A stretch of DNA of 5,863 nt, taken from NCBI GenBank assembly GCA_013695335.1, contig JACDAR010000150.1, positions 1 to 5,863 of the forward strand, read 5' to 3'. Shown here piece after piece: positions 1-5,202 of this stretch. This stretch comes from Rubrobacter sp. GTDB taxonomy: Bacteria > Actinomycetota > Rubrobacteria > Rubrobacterales > Rubrobacteraceae. A program made the position numbers and the translations under genes. The stretch's first letter is position 1; each line of letters begins with the position of its first letter. Under the pieces are notes generated by a model. It saw only the letters and a program-made list of their open reading frames with translations. It made no database searches and was not told the origin of the DNA.

Positions 1-462
1 GCCCGCATCACCTGCAAGACCAACTCGCTTACTGACCCGAAGATGATCGAAGACCTCTACGAAGCGTCCCAGGCCGGGGTGAAGGTGGACCTCGTGATCC
101 GGGGTATCTGCTGCCTGCGGCCCGGCCTCGAAGGGGTGAGCGAGAACATCCGCGTGGTCTCGCTGGTCGGACGCTTCCTGGAACACGCGCGCGTCTTCGC
201 CTTCGGGGAGGGGGATGACGAGAAGATCTACCTCGGATCAGCCGACCTGATGCAGCGCAACCTGGACCGGCGAGTGGAGAACGTTTATCCGCTGCGCGAA
301 GAGCGCCACCGCAACAGGATACGCCGCATCCTCGACCTCCAGATCTCCGACACCGCAAACGCCTGGGAACTCCGCTCCGACGGCTCCTTCGAACGCCTCC
401 GCCCCCCGGAAGGCGAAGAGCCTCTCGACAGCCAGGCCATCCTGCTCGAAGACCCAGGTTAG
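1..462 (+). CDS. ppk1: Polyphosphate kinase 1 (PPK1), C-terminal part, 5' end outside the window
   Basis: PPK1 reversibly transfers the gamma phosphate of ATP onto inorganic polyphosphate through a phosphohistidine intermediate. The reading frame is open from base 1 (frame 1) to TAG at 460-462, giving about 153 residues of a protein normally near 700 aa. The text is diagnostic: KTNSLTDP at residues 6-13, then YEASQAGVKVDLVIRGICCLRPG, SENIRV, GRFLEHARVF and GSADLMQRNLDRRVE, which are hallmark C-terminal PPK1 blocks. The His in GRFLEHARVF (about residue 62 here) lies where, from memory, the second conserved PPK1 histidine (E. coli His592) sits. The tail after residue 110 is variable and acidic, as is common. 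The gene ends 3 nt from the convergent MgtC-family stop, with no obvious terminator between. Downstream on the same strand, beyond that gene, lie CYTH-CHAD and SixA genes. ppk2 is excluded because these blocks are PPK1-specific. Confidence 0.97.
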   Translation, partial: ARITCKTNSLTDPKMIEDLYEASQAGVKVDLVIRGICCLRPGLEGVSENIRVVSLVGRFLEHARVFAFGEGDDEKIYLGSADLMQRNLDRRVENVYPLREERHRNRIRRILDLQISDTANAWELRSDGSFERLRPPEGEEPLDSQAILLEDPG

Positions 463-465
463 AGG

Positions 466-1236
466 CTATTCCAGATCCCGCAGCCCCGTTATTCCCACGC
501 GCTTCACGTTGGGGAGGGCGGTGATCTCCTCCAGAACATCCTGGGCGTTGCGTGATGGCGGGATGCGCATACGGATGCTGTAGTGGGCTTTCTCGCTTTC
601 CAGCTCCGCGTCGAGGCTGCGCACGGTGATGTCGTGATCTTCGAGCAGCGCTGTCACATCTGAGATGCCGCTACCGGGGCCTTCGAAGGTGACGCTCAGT
701 ATTCCGTAGTCAGTTCTCAGGCGCGGGATGATCAAGGCCCGCACCTTGCGCAGCAGGTAGAGCGAGAGCAGCACGATGGTGGTCGTGGCTGCTGCCCCGA
801 AGAGGTAGCCAGCCCCGGCGGCCACCCCGATCGCCGCCGTCGCCCAGAGGCTCGCTGCGGTCGTGAGCCCCCTGATGTCCGTACCCTGCCGGATGATCGC
901 ACCAGCCCCCAGAAACCCGACGCCCGTGGCGACCTGGGCCGTTATCCGCGTCGGGTCGAACTGAACGCCGCGTCCCCCGCTCTCGAGCGCCGCCTCGGTA
1001 AACGGGGCGAAGCCGTAGGCAGAGACCAGCGTGAACAGCGCCGCCCCAAGCCCTAGGAGGATGTGGGTTCTGAAGCCTGCGGACTGGTCGCGCGTCTCGC
1101 GCTCGAAGCCGATGGCGCCGCACAACGCCACGGTCACAAGCAACCGGAGCACTACCTCGATCTCTGAGATGGCCAACCCGGACATCACCGCCATGATACA
1201 TACTGGTGTCGTGTGACGTTTCTGATTGTCCGGCAT
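466..1236 (-). CDS. MgtC/SapB family inner-membrane protein with C-terminal ACT-like domain
   Basis: This 256-aa integral membrane protein has MgtC-family features. A hydrophobic segment at about residues 26-43 leads into GFERE (43-47). GFRTHILLGLGAALF follows at about 54-68, then DPTRITAQVATGVGFLGAGAI at about 94-114 and GLTTAASLWATAAIGVAAGAGY at about 123-144. About five membrane segments end near residue 162. Residues 175-256 form a soluble ACT-like domain. Salmonella MgtC is needed for growth in low Mg2+ and in macrophages and acts on F1Fo ATP synthase; free-living homologues are mostly uncharacterised, so transport should not be assumed. The ATG at 1236 has no clear Shine-Dalgarno. Met15 (1194) and Met18 (1185) also lack one but begin closer to the first membrane segment, so the start is uncertain. 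The gene is divergent from CYTH-CHAD and convergent with ppk1, separating those two polyphosphate genes. Confidence 0.93.
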   Translation of the reverse strand: MPDNQKRHTTPVCIMAVMSGLAISEIEVVLRLLVTVALCGAIGFERETRDQSAGFRTHILLGLGAALFTLVSAYGFAPFTEAALESGGRGVQFDPTRITAQVATGVGFLGAGAIIRQGTDIRGLTTAASLWATAAIGVAAGAGYLFGAAATTTIVLLSLYLLRKVRALIIPRLRTDYGILSVTFEGPGSGISDVTALLEDHDITVRSLDAELESEKAHYSIRMRIPPSRNAQDVLEEITALPNVKRVGITGLRDLE

Positions 1237-1254
1237 TGGCGCTTGTGCTACATT
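1226..1254 (+). promoter_or_regulatory. Candidate promoter for the CYTH-CHAD/SixA unit
   Basis: TTGTCC (1226-1231) and TACATT (1249-1254) are separated by exactly 17 nt. They match the housekeeping -35 and -10 consensus at 4 of 6 positions each. A transcript would begin near 1261, leaving a leader of about 28 nt before the TTG at 1289. The -35 box lies inside the first codons of the divergent MgtC gene. The same -10 hexamer and spacer occur in the sortase promoter candidate. This is pattern matching only. Confidence 0.4.
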
Positions 1255-1268
1255 TTGCGCCTTCTGGG

Positions 1269-1295
1269 ATAGTAGATAGCGGAGGCGGTTGGCAA
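1269..1295 (-). promoter_or_regulatory. Weak candidate promoter for the MgtC-family gene
   Basis: Read on the minus strand, TTGCCA (1295-1290, 5 of 6 matches to the -35 consensus) is followed after 15 nt by TACTAT (1274-1269, 4 of 6 matches to -10). The spacer is shorter than the usual 17. The predicted start near 1262 would leave a leader of about 26 nt before the ATG at 1236. It would overlap the opposing plus-strand promoter and the TTG start of CYTH-CHAD. Confidence 0.2.
1281..1285 (+). promoter_or_regulatory. Shine-Dalgarno GGAGG ahead of CYTH-CHAD
   Basis: GGAGG is a strong anti-16S match, but only 3 nt separate it from the TTG at 1289-1291. An in-frame TAG at 1277-1279 rules out earlier starts. 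The in-frame ATT at 1295 would sit 9 nt after GGAGG, a more comfortable spacing but a rare start codon. The start is therefore bounded to this small interval. Confidence 0.5.
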
Positions 1296-2896
1296 TTCAT
1301 ATACAGCGGCAGACGGCGCCTGACCTTGAGATCGAATGGCAGTTCGATGCCGACGAGTTCGGCCCCGTCGAGCAATGGCTGAACGACCGTGTCCCTGACA
1401 CGGTCTCCATCGCCGCCGGTGAGACCCGCCGCCTCTCGGACACGTACTTCGACACCGAAGATTGGCGGCTCTACCGCGCGGGCTACGTCCTGCGCGTCCG
1501 CCGCAGGGGCAAACGCGCCGAAGCCACCATGAAGTCTCTAGCGCCCGCTGAAGATGGACTCAGGCGCAGGCGCGAGCTCACGCAGCCGCTGGGAGACGGT
1601 GGCCTGGAGAAGCTCGAAGAAGGCGGGACGGTCGGGGATCTCCTGAAGACCCTCAGGGGCGTCAGAGAACTTCGCCCGCTGTTCGAGAACCGTACCTGGC
1701 GCAGGACGTTCGTGGTTAGGCTGCGCGATTCCGACTCCAGGAATGCGGGTGAGATCGCGCTTGACGACTGCGAGATATGGAAGCCCGAGGTCCGCTCCGC
1801 AAGAGAAGGCGCGGAGTTCTTCCGGCTCCTGCGTGTCGAGGTCGAGGTGCCTGCGGAATCCGCTGAGATGCGGCAGTTCGTCGATGCGCTGCGGCAAGAC
1901 CTGGGCCTCCTTCCTGCCTCCCGCTCCAAGTTCGGTACGGGCCTGCTGGCGGCTGGCCTGGAGCCAACGGTCGAGCCGGATTTCGGACCCACGGGATTCG
2001 ACGCCTCCAGCACGGCAGGCCAGGTAGCTTTCGCCGTATTGCGCCGTAACTTCGCCATCATGCTGGCCCGCGAGCCAGGCGTCAGGCTCGGCGATGACCC
2101 AGAAGAATTGCACGACATGCGCGTCGCGACCCGCCGCCTGCGGAACGCGCTCCGGATCTACGCGAACTTACTGCCGCGCAGGGCCGGGCGGTACGAGCGG
2201 GATCTCAAACACGTAGCTGACGCCCTTGGGGAAGTTCGGGATCTCGACGTGCATATCGCCATGTTCGCCGATGACCCGGAAGACGAGGATTCGCGGCGGA
2301 TTGTGGACATCCTGGGAGAGCATCGGACCAGAGTCAGAGAGAGGATGCTGGCGGTGCTCGACTCGAAGCGCTACGAGCGGCTCGTCGCCGATTTCTCTGG
2401 CACGCTCCGGCGGGGCCGCAGCCCTTCGCCTGACGAATCCATCCTGGCGGTCGCGCCCGGCCTTGTCCGGGACCGCCACAAAAAGGCCCGCAAGGCCGCG
2501 AAGAAGCTGGATGCTTCCGCATCCCCGGAGGACTACCACCGGCTACGCAAGAGGTCCAGGCGGCTTCGGTACACGCTGGAGCCGCTCGCGGACATCTACG
2601 GCGAGCCCGTCGAGAAGGCCATAGCGCGCCTCAAGAAACTCCAGGATGCGCTCGGCCTGCATCAAGATGCCGTAGTCGCCGCTGACCTCCTGCGGGAGCT
2701 TGGGGCCGACGAGGATCTTCCGCAACGGGTCAGCTTCCAGATGGGCGTCAGGGCCGGACGTATGCTTCGGGAAGCCGAAGATATACAGGATTCGTTACCA
2801 GAGTCGGGGGCGTTCCGGTCGCTGAAGAAGGGCAAGAAGTGGAAGGGGCTCTGGAAAGAGATGGAGGCAAGAATCCCCGAGCAGGCCGACGGATAG
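1289..2896 (+). CDS. CYTH and CHAD domain-containing protein (polyphosphate-associated)
   Basis: The 535-aa soluble protein has two domains. The CYTH (triphosphate tunnel) domain covers about residues 12-218: EIEWQ at 14-18, YFDT at 53-56, LRVRRR at 68-73, K82, VEVEV at 183-187 and SKFGTGL at 213-219. CYTH enzymes hydrolyse triphosphate substrates such as tripolyphosphate or ThTP, or make cAMP, inside a beta tunnel. The CHAD domain covers about 240-520. It has the conserved basic helices LHDMRVATRRLR (H275, R278, R282, R283), LKHVADALGEVRDLD (H308, R317, D318), YHRLRKRSRRLRY (H417, K421) and LQDALGLHQD (H458, D460). CHAD domains bind polyphosphate. Position 18 is Gln where the CYTH ExExK signature has Lys, so catalysis may be altered. 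TTG is chosen because TAG at 1277 closes the frame upstream. The SixA gene follows after 3 nt, implying an operon; ppk1 lies upstream. Confidence 0.95.
   Translation: MAIHIQRQTAPDLEIEWQFDADEFGPVEQWLNDRVPDTVSIAAGETRRLSDTYFDTEDWRLYRAGYVLRVRRRGKRAEATMKSLAPAEDGLRRRRELTQPLGDGGLEKLEEGGTVGDLLKTLRGVRELRPLFENRTWRRTFVVRLRDSDSRNAGEIALDDCEIWKPEVRSAREGAEFFRLLRVEVEVPAESAEMRQFVDALRQDLGLLPASRSKFGTGLLAAGLEPTVEPDFGPTGFDASSTAGQVAFAVLRRNFAIMLAREPGVRLGDDPEELHDMRVATRRLRNALRIYANLLPRRAGRYERDLKHVADALGEVRDLDVHIAMFADDPEDEDSRRIVDILGEHRTRVRERMLAVLDSKRYERLVADFSGTLRRGRSPSPDESILAVAPGLVRDRHKKARKAAKKLDASASPEDYHRLRKRSRRLRYTLEPLADIYGEPVEKAIARLKKLQDALGLHQDAVVAADLLRELGADEDLPQRVSFQMGVRAGRMLREAEDIQDSLPESGAFRSLKKGKKWKGLWKEMEARIPEQADG
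1385..1405. repeat. Perfect 9-bp inverted repeat, 3-nt loop, inside the start of CYTH-CHAD
   Basis: GACCGTGTC (1385-1393) and GACACGGTC (1397-1405) are exact reverse complements around CCT. The element sits about 100 nt into the gene and encodes part of DRVPDTVS. No T-run follows on either strand, so it is not a standard intrinsic terminator. It could be an RNA hairpin, an operator, or a chance product of high GC. Confidence 0.6.
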
Positions 2897-2899
2897 ACC

Positions 2900-3388
2900 A
2901 TGGACCTTTACCTCGTACGCCACGCCGTAGCCCACAACCGCGACCCCGCCCGCTGGCCGGATGACTCGGGGCGCCCGCTGACGCCAGAAGGTGAAGAGGA
3001 CTTCCGGGCCGTTGCCCGCAAACTAGGCAGGATGGCGCCTGGGGTGCAGGCGGTCCTCAGCAGCCCCTTCGCCCGCGCGTGGCGGACCGCCGAGATCCTG
3101 GCCGAGACGACGGAATGGCCAGCCCCCAAATCATTCACGCCGCTCCAACCCGACATCCCGCCACGCGAGGTAGTAAAGGAGCTCGTACCCTACTCACGGG
3201 TCGAGAGCCTGGCCCTCGTGGGCCACAGGCCATGCATACACCAACTCGCCGCGTACCTGCTCACCGGCGACCCTGACGGCCTCGACATAAAGATCAAAAA
3301 GGGCGGAGTAGTCTGCATTCGCTTCGGTGCCGAGAATAGTACGGGTAAGTTGCGGTGGCTGCTAACCCCGGAGATGCTCCGGGATTAA
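2900..3388 (+). CDS. sixA: SixA-type phosphohistidine phosphatase (histidine phosphatase superfamily)
   Basis: This 162-aa protein matches the length of SixA, the compact branch of the histidine phosphatase superfamily. It opens with MDLYLVRHAVA, where R7-H8 is the catalytic RH pair and H8 is the expected phosphate acceptor. RPLTPEGEEDF follows at 25-35, then LSSPFARAWRTAEIL at 53-67 with phosphate-pocket arginine R59 and also R62. LALVGHRP at 104-111 supplies the second catalytic His, H109. E. coli SixA removes phosphate from histidine of a phosphotransfer protein (first ArcB, later NPr proposed); the substrate here is unknown. The ATG lies 3 nt after the CYTH-CHAD stop, behind only a weak GGA, so translational coupling is likely. 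The setting near ppk1 makes polyphosphate metabolism, even phosphohistidine on PPK1 itself, an attractive but untested role. Another phosphoesterase specificity is possible. Confidence 0.9.
   Translation: MDLYLVRHAVAHNRDPARWPDDSGRPLTPEGEEDFRAVARKLGRMAPGVQAVLSSPFARAWRTAEILAETTEWPAPKSFTPLQPDIPPREVVKELVPYSRVESLALVGHRPCIHQLAAYLLTGDPDGLDIKIKKGGVVCIRFGAENSTGKLRWLLTPEMLRD
3367..3383. terminator. Hairpin overlapping the end of sixA, weak terminator candidate
   Basis: CCCGGAG (3367-3373) and CTCCGGG (3377-3383) form a perfect 7-bp stem with an ATG loop, ending 3 nt before the TAA stop codon (3386-3388). It lies between two convergent genes, where a bidirectional terminator would fit. There is no T-tract on either side (ATTAAAC follows on plus), so Rho-independent function is doubtful. 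The remaining 55 bp up to the opposing stop at 3444 show no better candidate. Confidence 0.35.
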
Positions 3389-3443
3389 ACGAGGAGAGTT
3401 CGGCCGCCAGCATATCGTTTATCGCGCTCCATCTGAAACCCAA

Positions 3444-4103
3444 TCATCCCAGTGGTATACGGGCCAGGCACTCTGGCTCGGGGTAGTCGCGACGCAGATC
3501 CAGCAGCGTCAACTCCACCTCTTCGACCCTCATCTCCCCAACGGGCCAGTCCCTGTAGCGTTCGATGGTCGAGATGAGCCAGTCTGGGGCCAGCGTGCCG
3601 TCCGGGGCCTGGAAGTACGCCAGCGTCATGTGCGGCGGCCCCGTGGGGTTCTTCAGTCCACATTCGCTGCTCAAGGCGTCGCGCAGCTTCTGGATTCCGC
3701 CCCCATCGTGTACCTCGACGAAAGCTGCGCCCGGGAAGGCGTTGAGGTTGGCGAGCTTCAGGTCGAAGGCTGGAAAATCCGCAAGCGTCGGCCGGGCGCG
3801 GATCTCTATATCCGTGAGCCGCTCTGGTGAGATCTCACCTTCGTCCTCCGGCTCGGGGACCAGGAAACCGAGGAGGAACAGCGTGATGTGCATGAAGTGA
3901 TCCGGATGCAGCGACACGAACGGCATGGGCCGCACAGCGCTTCTCAGGGGATCCAGGCGCTCGCGCAGGATGGCGGACTCGACAGGAATTATGAGCGAGG
4001 CCGAGAGCGCGTGCCCGTCTTGCCAGCCTGGGTCCATGTGGCCCCCGAACTCCAGCCGTCTCTCCGAAACGAATCGCTCCCACGCCTCCCCGTAGCCTCC
4101 CAT
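3444..4103 (-). CDS. 2H phosphoesterase / 2'-5' RNA ligase superfamily protein
   Basis: The 219-aa cytosolic protein carries the two HxT signatures that define the 2H phosphoesterase superfamily (LigT, cyclic nucleotide phosphodiesterases): HITL at 72-75 and HMTL at 158-161, 86 residues apart. These histidines and threonines line a two-fold active site that handles 2',3'-cyclic or 2'-5' phosphodiester bonds in RNA or nucleotides. Residues 31-40 (HALSASLIIP) and FLLGFL after the first motif fit the usual beta strands. Residues 82-95 form an acidic loop (EPEDEGE). The ATG at 4103 has no Shine-Dalgarno and no ATG, GTG or TTG lies further upstream before a stop. Met23 (4037), behind a GGGGG run, is the alternative. 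The gene converges on sixA and lies 98 bp downstream of the sortase on the same strand. Substrate and biological role cannot be read from sequence. Confidence 0.88.
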   Translation of the reverse strand: MGGYGEAWERFVSERRLEFGGHMDPGWQDGHALSASLIIPVESAILRERLDPLRSAVRPMPFVSLHPDHFMHITLFLLGFLVPEPEDEGEISPERLTDIEIRARPTLADFPAFDLKLANLNAFPGAAFVEVHDGGGIQKLRDALSSECGLKNPTGPPHMTLAYFQAPDGTLAPDWLISTIERYRDWPVGEMRVEEVELTLLDLRRDYPEPECLARIPLG

Positions 4104-4109
4104 CGCGCA

Positions 4110-4115
4110 ACTGTA
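4110..4115 (-). promoter_or_regulatory. Candidate -10 box for a leaderless transcript of the 2H phosphoesterase gene
   Basis: On the minus strand TACAGT (4115-4110) fits the TAnnnT pattern of the -10 element, with exactly 6 nt before the ATG at 4103. Transcription would then start on or beside the A of the start codon. This agrees with the absence of a Shine-Dalgarno; leaderless messages are common in actinobacteria. I find no convincing -35 box 17 nt upstream (that region is GC-rich). The rest of the 4104-4201 gap shows nothing else I can support. Confidence 0.35.
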
Positions 4116-4201
4116 ACAAATCCCTCGACCCGCGCCGGGATGCAGGGTGGATGGAACTAGGGACTAATTCAGCGGGGATTGTGTCTTGCGGGGAGGCTGG
4201 A

Positions 4202-5047
4202 TCAGGAGACGCGGTCGGCCTGGACGACGTAGCGGACGTACCAGTTGGGGCCTTCCGTCCAGTAGTCTCCGTAGTTCTCTATGCAGGTCTGCAGCGAGAC
4301 CATATCCCTGCCGGGTACCGCGGTCGTCACGGAGAGGTCGGTGATCGGGACCTCCAGGATCTCGCTCACCTGGTAGGTGTAGGTCTGGCCGAGGGTGTCG
4401 GTCAGGATGACCTCATCCCCCACCACCAGGTTGGGCAGGTAGTAGAAGACGTGATCGCTCAGGGTCCCCGGATAGCCGAGCCGGTGCCCGGCGACATACG
4501 TGTTGGAACCAGGGTACCAGGGATATCCGCTGCCGGTGTAGTGGCCCGCGCCCTGGCCCAGGCTGGCCTCCGTAGTTCCTTCTACAACCGGGATGTCCTG
4601 AAGCCCGAGCTTGGGCACCGTCAGGTACATGGTGGTGTCAGCCGGGATCGCCGGGTTGGGTGATGCCTCGGTAACCGCTGCGTTCTTTGCCGCAGCTTTC
4701 TTGGCTGCCGCTTCTTCCGCTGCCTTGCGGGCGGCAGCCGCTTCCCTCGCGGCTTCGCGGGCAGCCGCCGCTTCCCTCGCGGCTTCGCGGGCCGCTGCAG
4801 CTTCCGCCTTGCTCTTTGCGATCATCCCCGCCGCCAGAGCCCGCCCTTCGACCCTGGACGATGTAGCCATCTCAGCGGCGGCTGCCGCATCCTGGGGGCT
4901 GGCTTTCGGAGCCTGCTGGCTTTCCTTATTCTCCTTGCCCATGACGGACATCGCAATCGCAAAGACACCGAGCGCCAGGCAGGCAGCGATCAGCAGCCCT
5001 ACTAGCATCCTTCTCTGTCCTGCGGATGTTAAGGGCTTGCGACCCAT
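4202..5047 (-). CDS. Membrane-anchored sortase with alanine-rich helical stalk
   Basis: Sortases are cysteine transpeptidases that cleave a C-terminal sorting signal on exported proteins and attach them to cell wall or to each other. Using the ATG at 5047 the protein has 281 aa. Residues 1-13 are basic and cytoplasmic, and 14-35 form one membrane segment. A Gln/Ala-rich stretch follows; 69-125 is an Ala/Glu/Arg/Lys helix; the catalytic domain is about 131-281. The triad is visible: AGHR (H188), SLQTC (C255) and YVRYV (R272). LGQTYTYQVSEI before the Cys is a typical sortase strand pair. Cys to Arg is 17 residues, longer than I expect for compact class D/E enzymes and nearer the class A layout, so I assign no class. 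The frame stays open to ATG 5152, and TTG 5101 (GAGG 5 nt upstream) is another start. I prefer 5047 for its short cytoplasmic head, AGGTGGGG 11 nt upstream, and the promoter candidate lying inside the longer version. No sorting-signal substrate is in view. Confidence 0.9.
   Translation of the reverse strand: MGRKPLTSAGQRRMLVGLLIAACLALGVFAIAMSVMGKENKESQQAPKASPQDAAAAAEMATSSRVEGRALAAGMIAKSKAEAAAAREAAREAAAAREAAREAAAARKAAEEAAAKKAAAKNAAVTEASPNPAIPADTTMYLTVPKLGLQDIPVVEGTTEASLGQGAGHYTGSGYPWYPGSNTYVAGHRLGYPGTLSDHVFYYLPNLVVGDEVILTDTLGQTYTYQVSEILEVPITDLSVTTAVPGRDMVSLQTCIENYGDYWTEGPNWYVRYVVQADRVS
4701..4790. repeat. 30-bp tandem repeat encoding the sortase stalk decapeptides
   Basis: Three consecutive 30-bp units cover 4701-4730, 4731-4760 and 4761-4790. 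The last two share a perfectly identical 20-base block (4741-4760 and 4771-4790), while the first is diverged. In the sortase frame they belong to a decapeptide series at residues 83-122: AAAAREAARE twice, then AAAARKAAEE and AAAKKAAAKN. The near-identity of two units at DNA level suggests recent duplication and possible length variation between strains. Confidence 0.8.
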
Positions 5048-5058
5048 ATCGGACGGTA

Positions 5059-5066
5059 CCCCACCT
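5059..5066 (-). promoter_or_regulatory. Candidate ribosome binding site for the sortase start at 5047
   Basis: AGGTGGGG on the minus strand (5066-5059) precedes the ATG at 5047 by 11 nt, slightly long but usable. The longest possible start (5152) has no purine-rich sequence before it. A competing GAGG at 5110-5107 sits 5 nt before TTG 5101. Confidence 0.35.
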
Positions 5067-5110
5067 GTGTCGACGTCATACGGGATGCGCTTCCTGCGCA
5101 AAGCCACCTC

Positions 5111-5139
5111 AATGTAAACGAGCCTGAACGAAAAAGCAA
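5111..5139 (-). promoter_or_regulatory. Candidate sortase promoter
   Basis: On the minus strand TTGCTT (5139-5134), a 17-nt spacer and TACATT (5116-5111) form a recognisable -35/-10 pair in a locally AT-rich stretch. A start near 5103 would give about 55 nt of leader before ATG 5047. A small perfect hairpin (TGCGC/GCGCA, 5086-5100) lies inside that leader. If real, the promoter rules out translation from ATG 5152. Confidence 0.4.
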
Positions 5140-5202
5140 TACTAGATCCCATAATTTAACAATCGGCCCGCAACCATCCAGGCTGCTGTTAACATCCTGC
5201 CG

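Noticed and set aside
463..465. Terminator between ppk1 and mgtC
   Set aside because: Only 3 nt separate the stops and no convincing stem with T-run occurs around them.
710..1375. Long minus-strand frame overlapping mgtC and the CYTH-CHAD start
   Set aside because: It is an out-of-frame reading of a clear MgtC-family gene; composition is Arg/Gly/His-rich with no recognisable motif.
1483..2118. Two minus-strand frames (also 1538-2113) antisense to the CYTH domain
   Set aside because: Ser/Arg/Pro-rich shadows of a confidently recognised gene in GC-rich DNA.
3210..3225. Hairpin TGGCCC/GGGCCA inside sixA
   Set aside because: A six-base stem in coding sequence around the conserved VGH motif; expected by chance at this GC and explained by the protein.
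4151..4663. Plus-strand frame antisense to the sortase catalytic domain
   Set aside because: The minus strand encodes an intact sortase triad; the antisense text has no family signature and arises from codon bias.
4701..4790. Tandem 30-bp units considered as a CRISPR-like or iteron array
   Set aside because: Units are contiguous without spacers, in frame, and encode a decapeptide repeat; no cas or replication gene is near.
4611..5117. Plus-strand Ala/Ser-rich frame antisense to the sortase stalk
   Set aside because: It mirrors the low-complexity repeat and transmembrane codons; no independent start signal.
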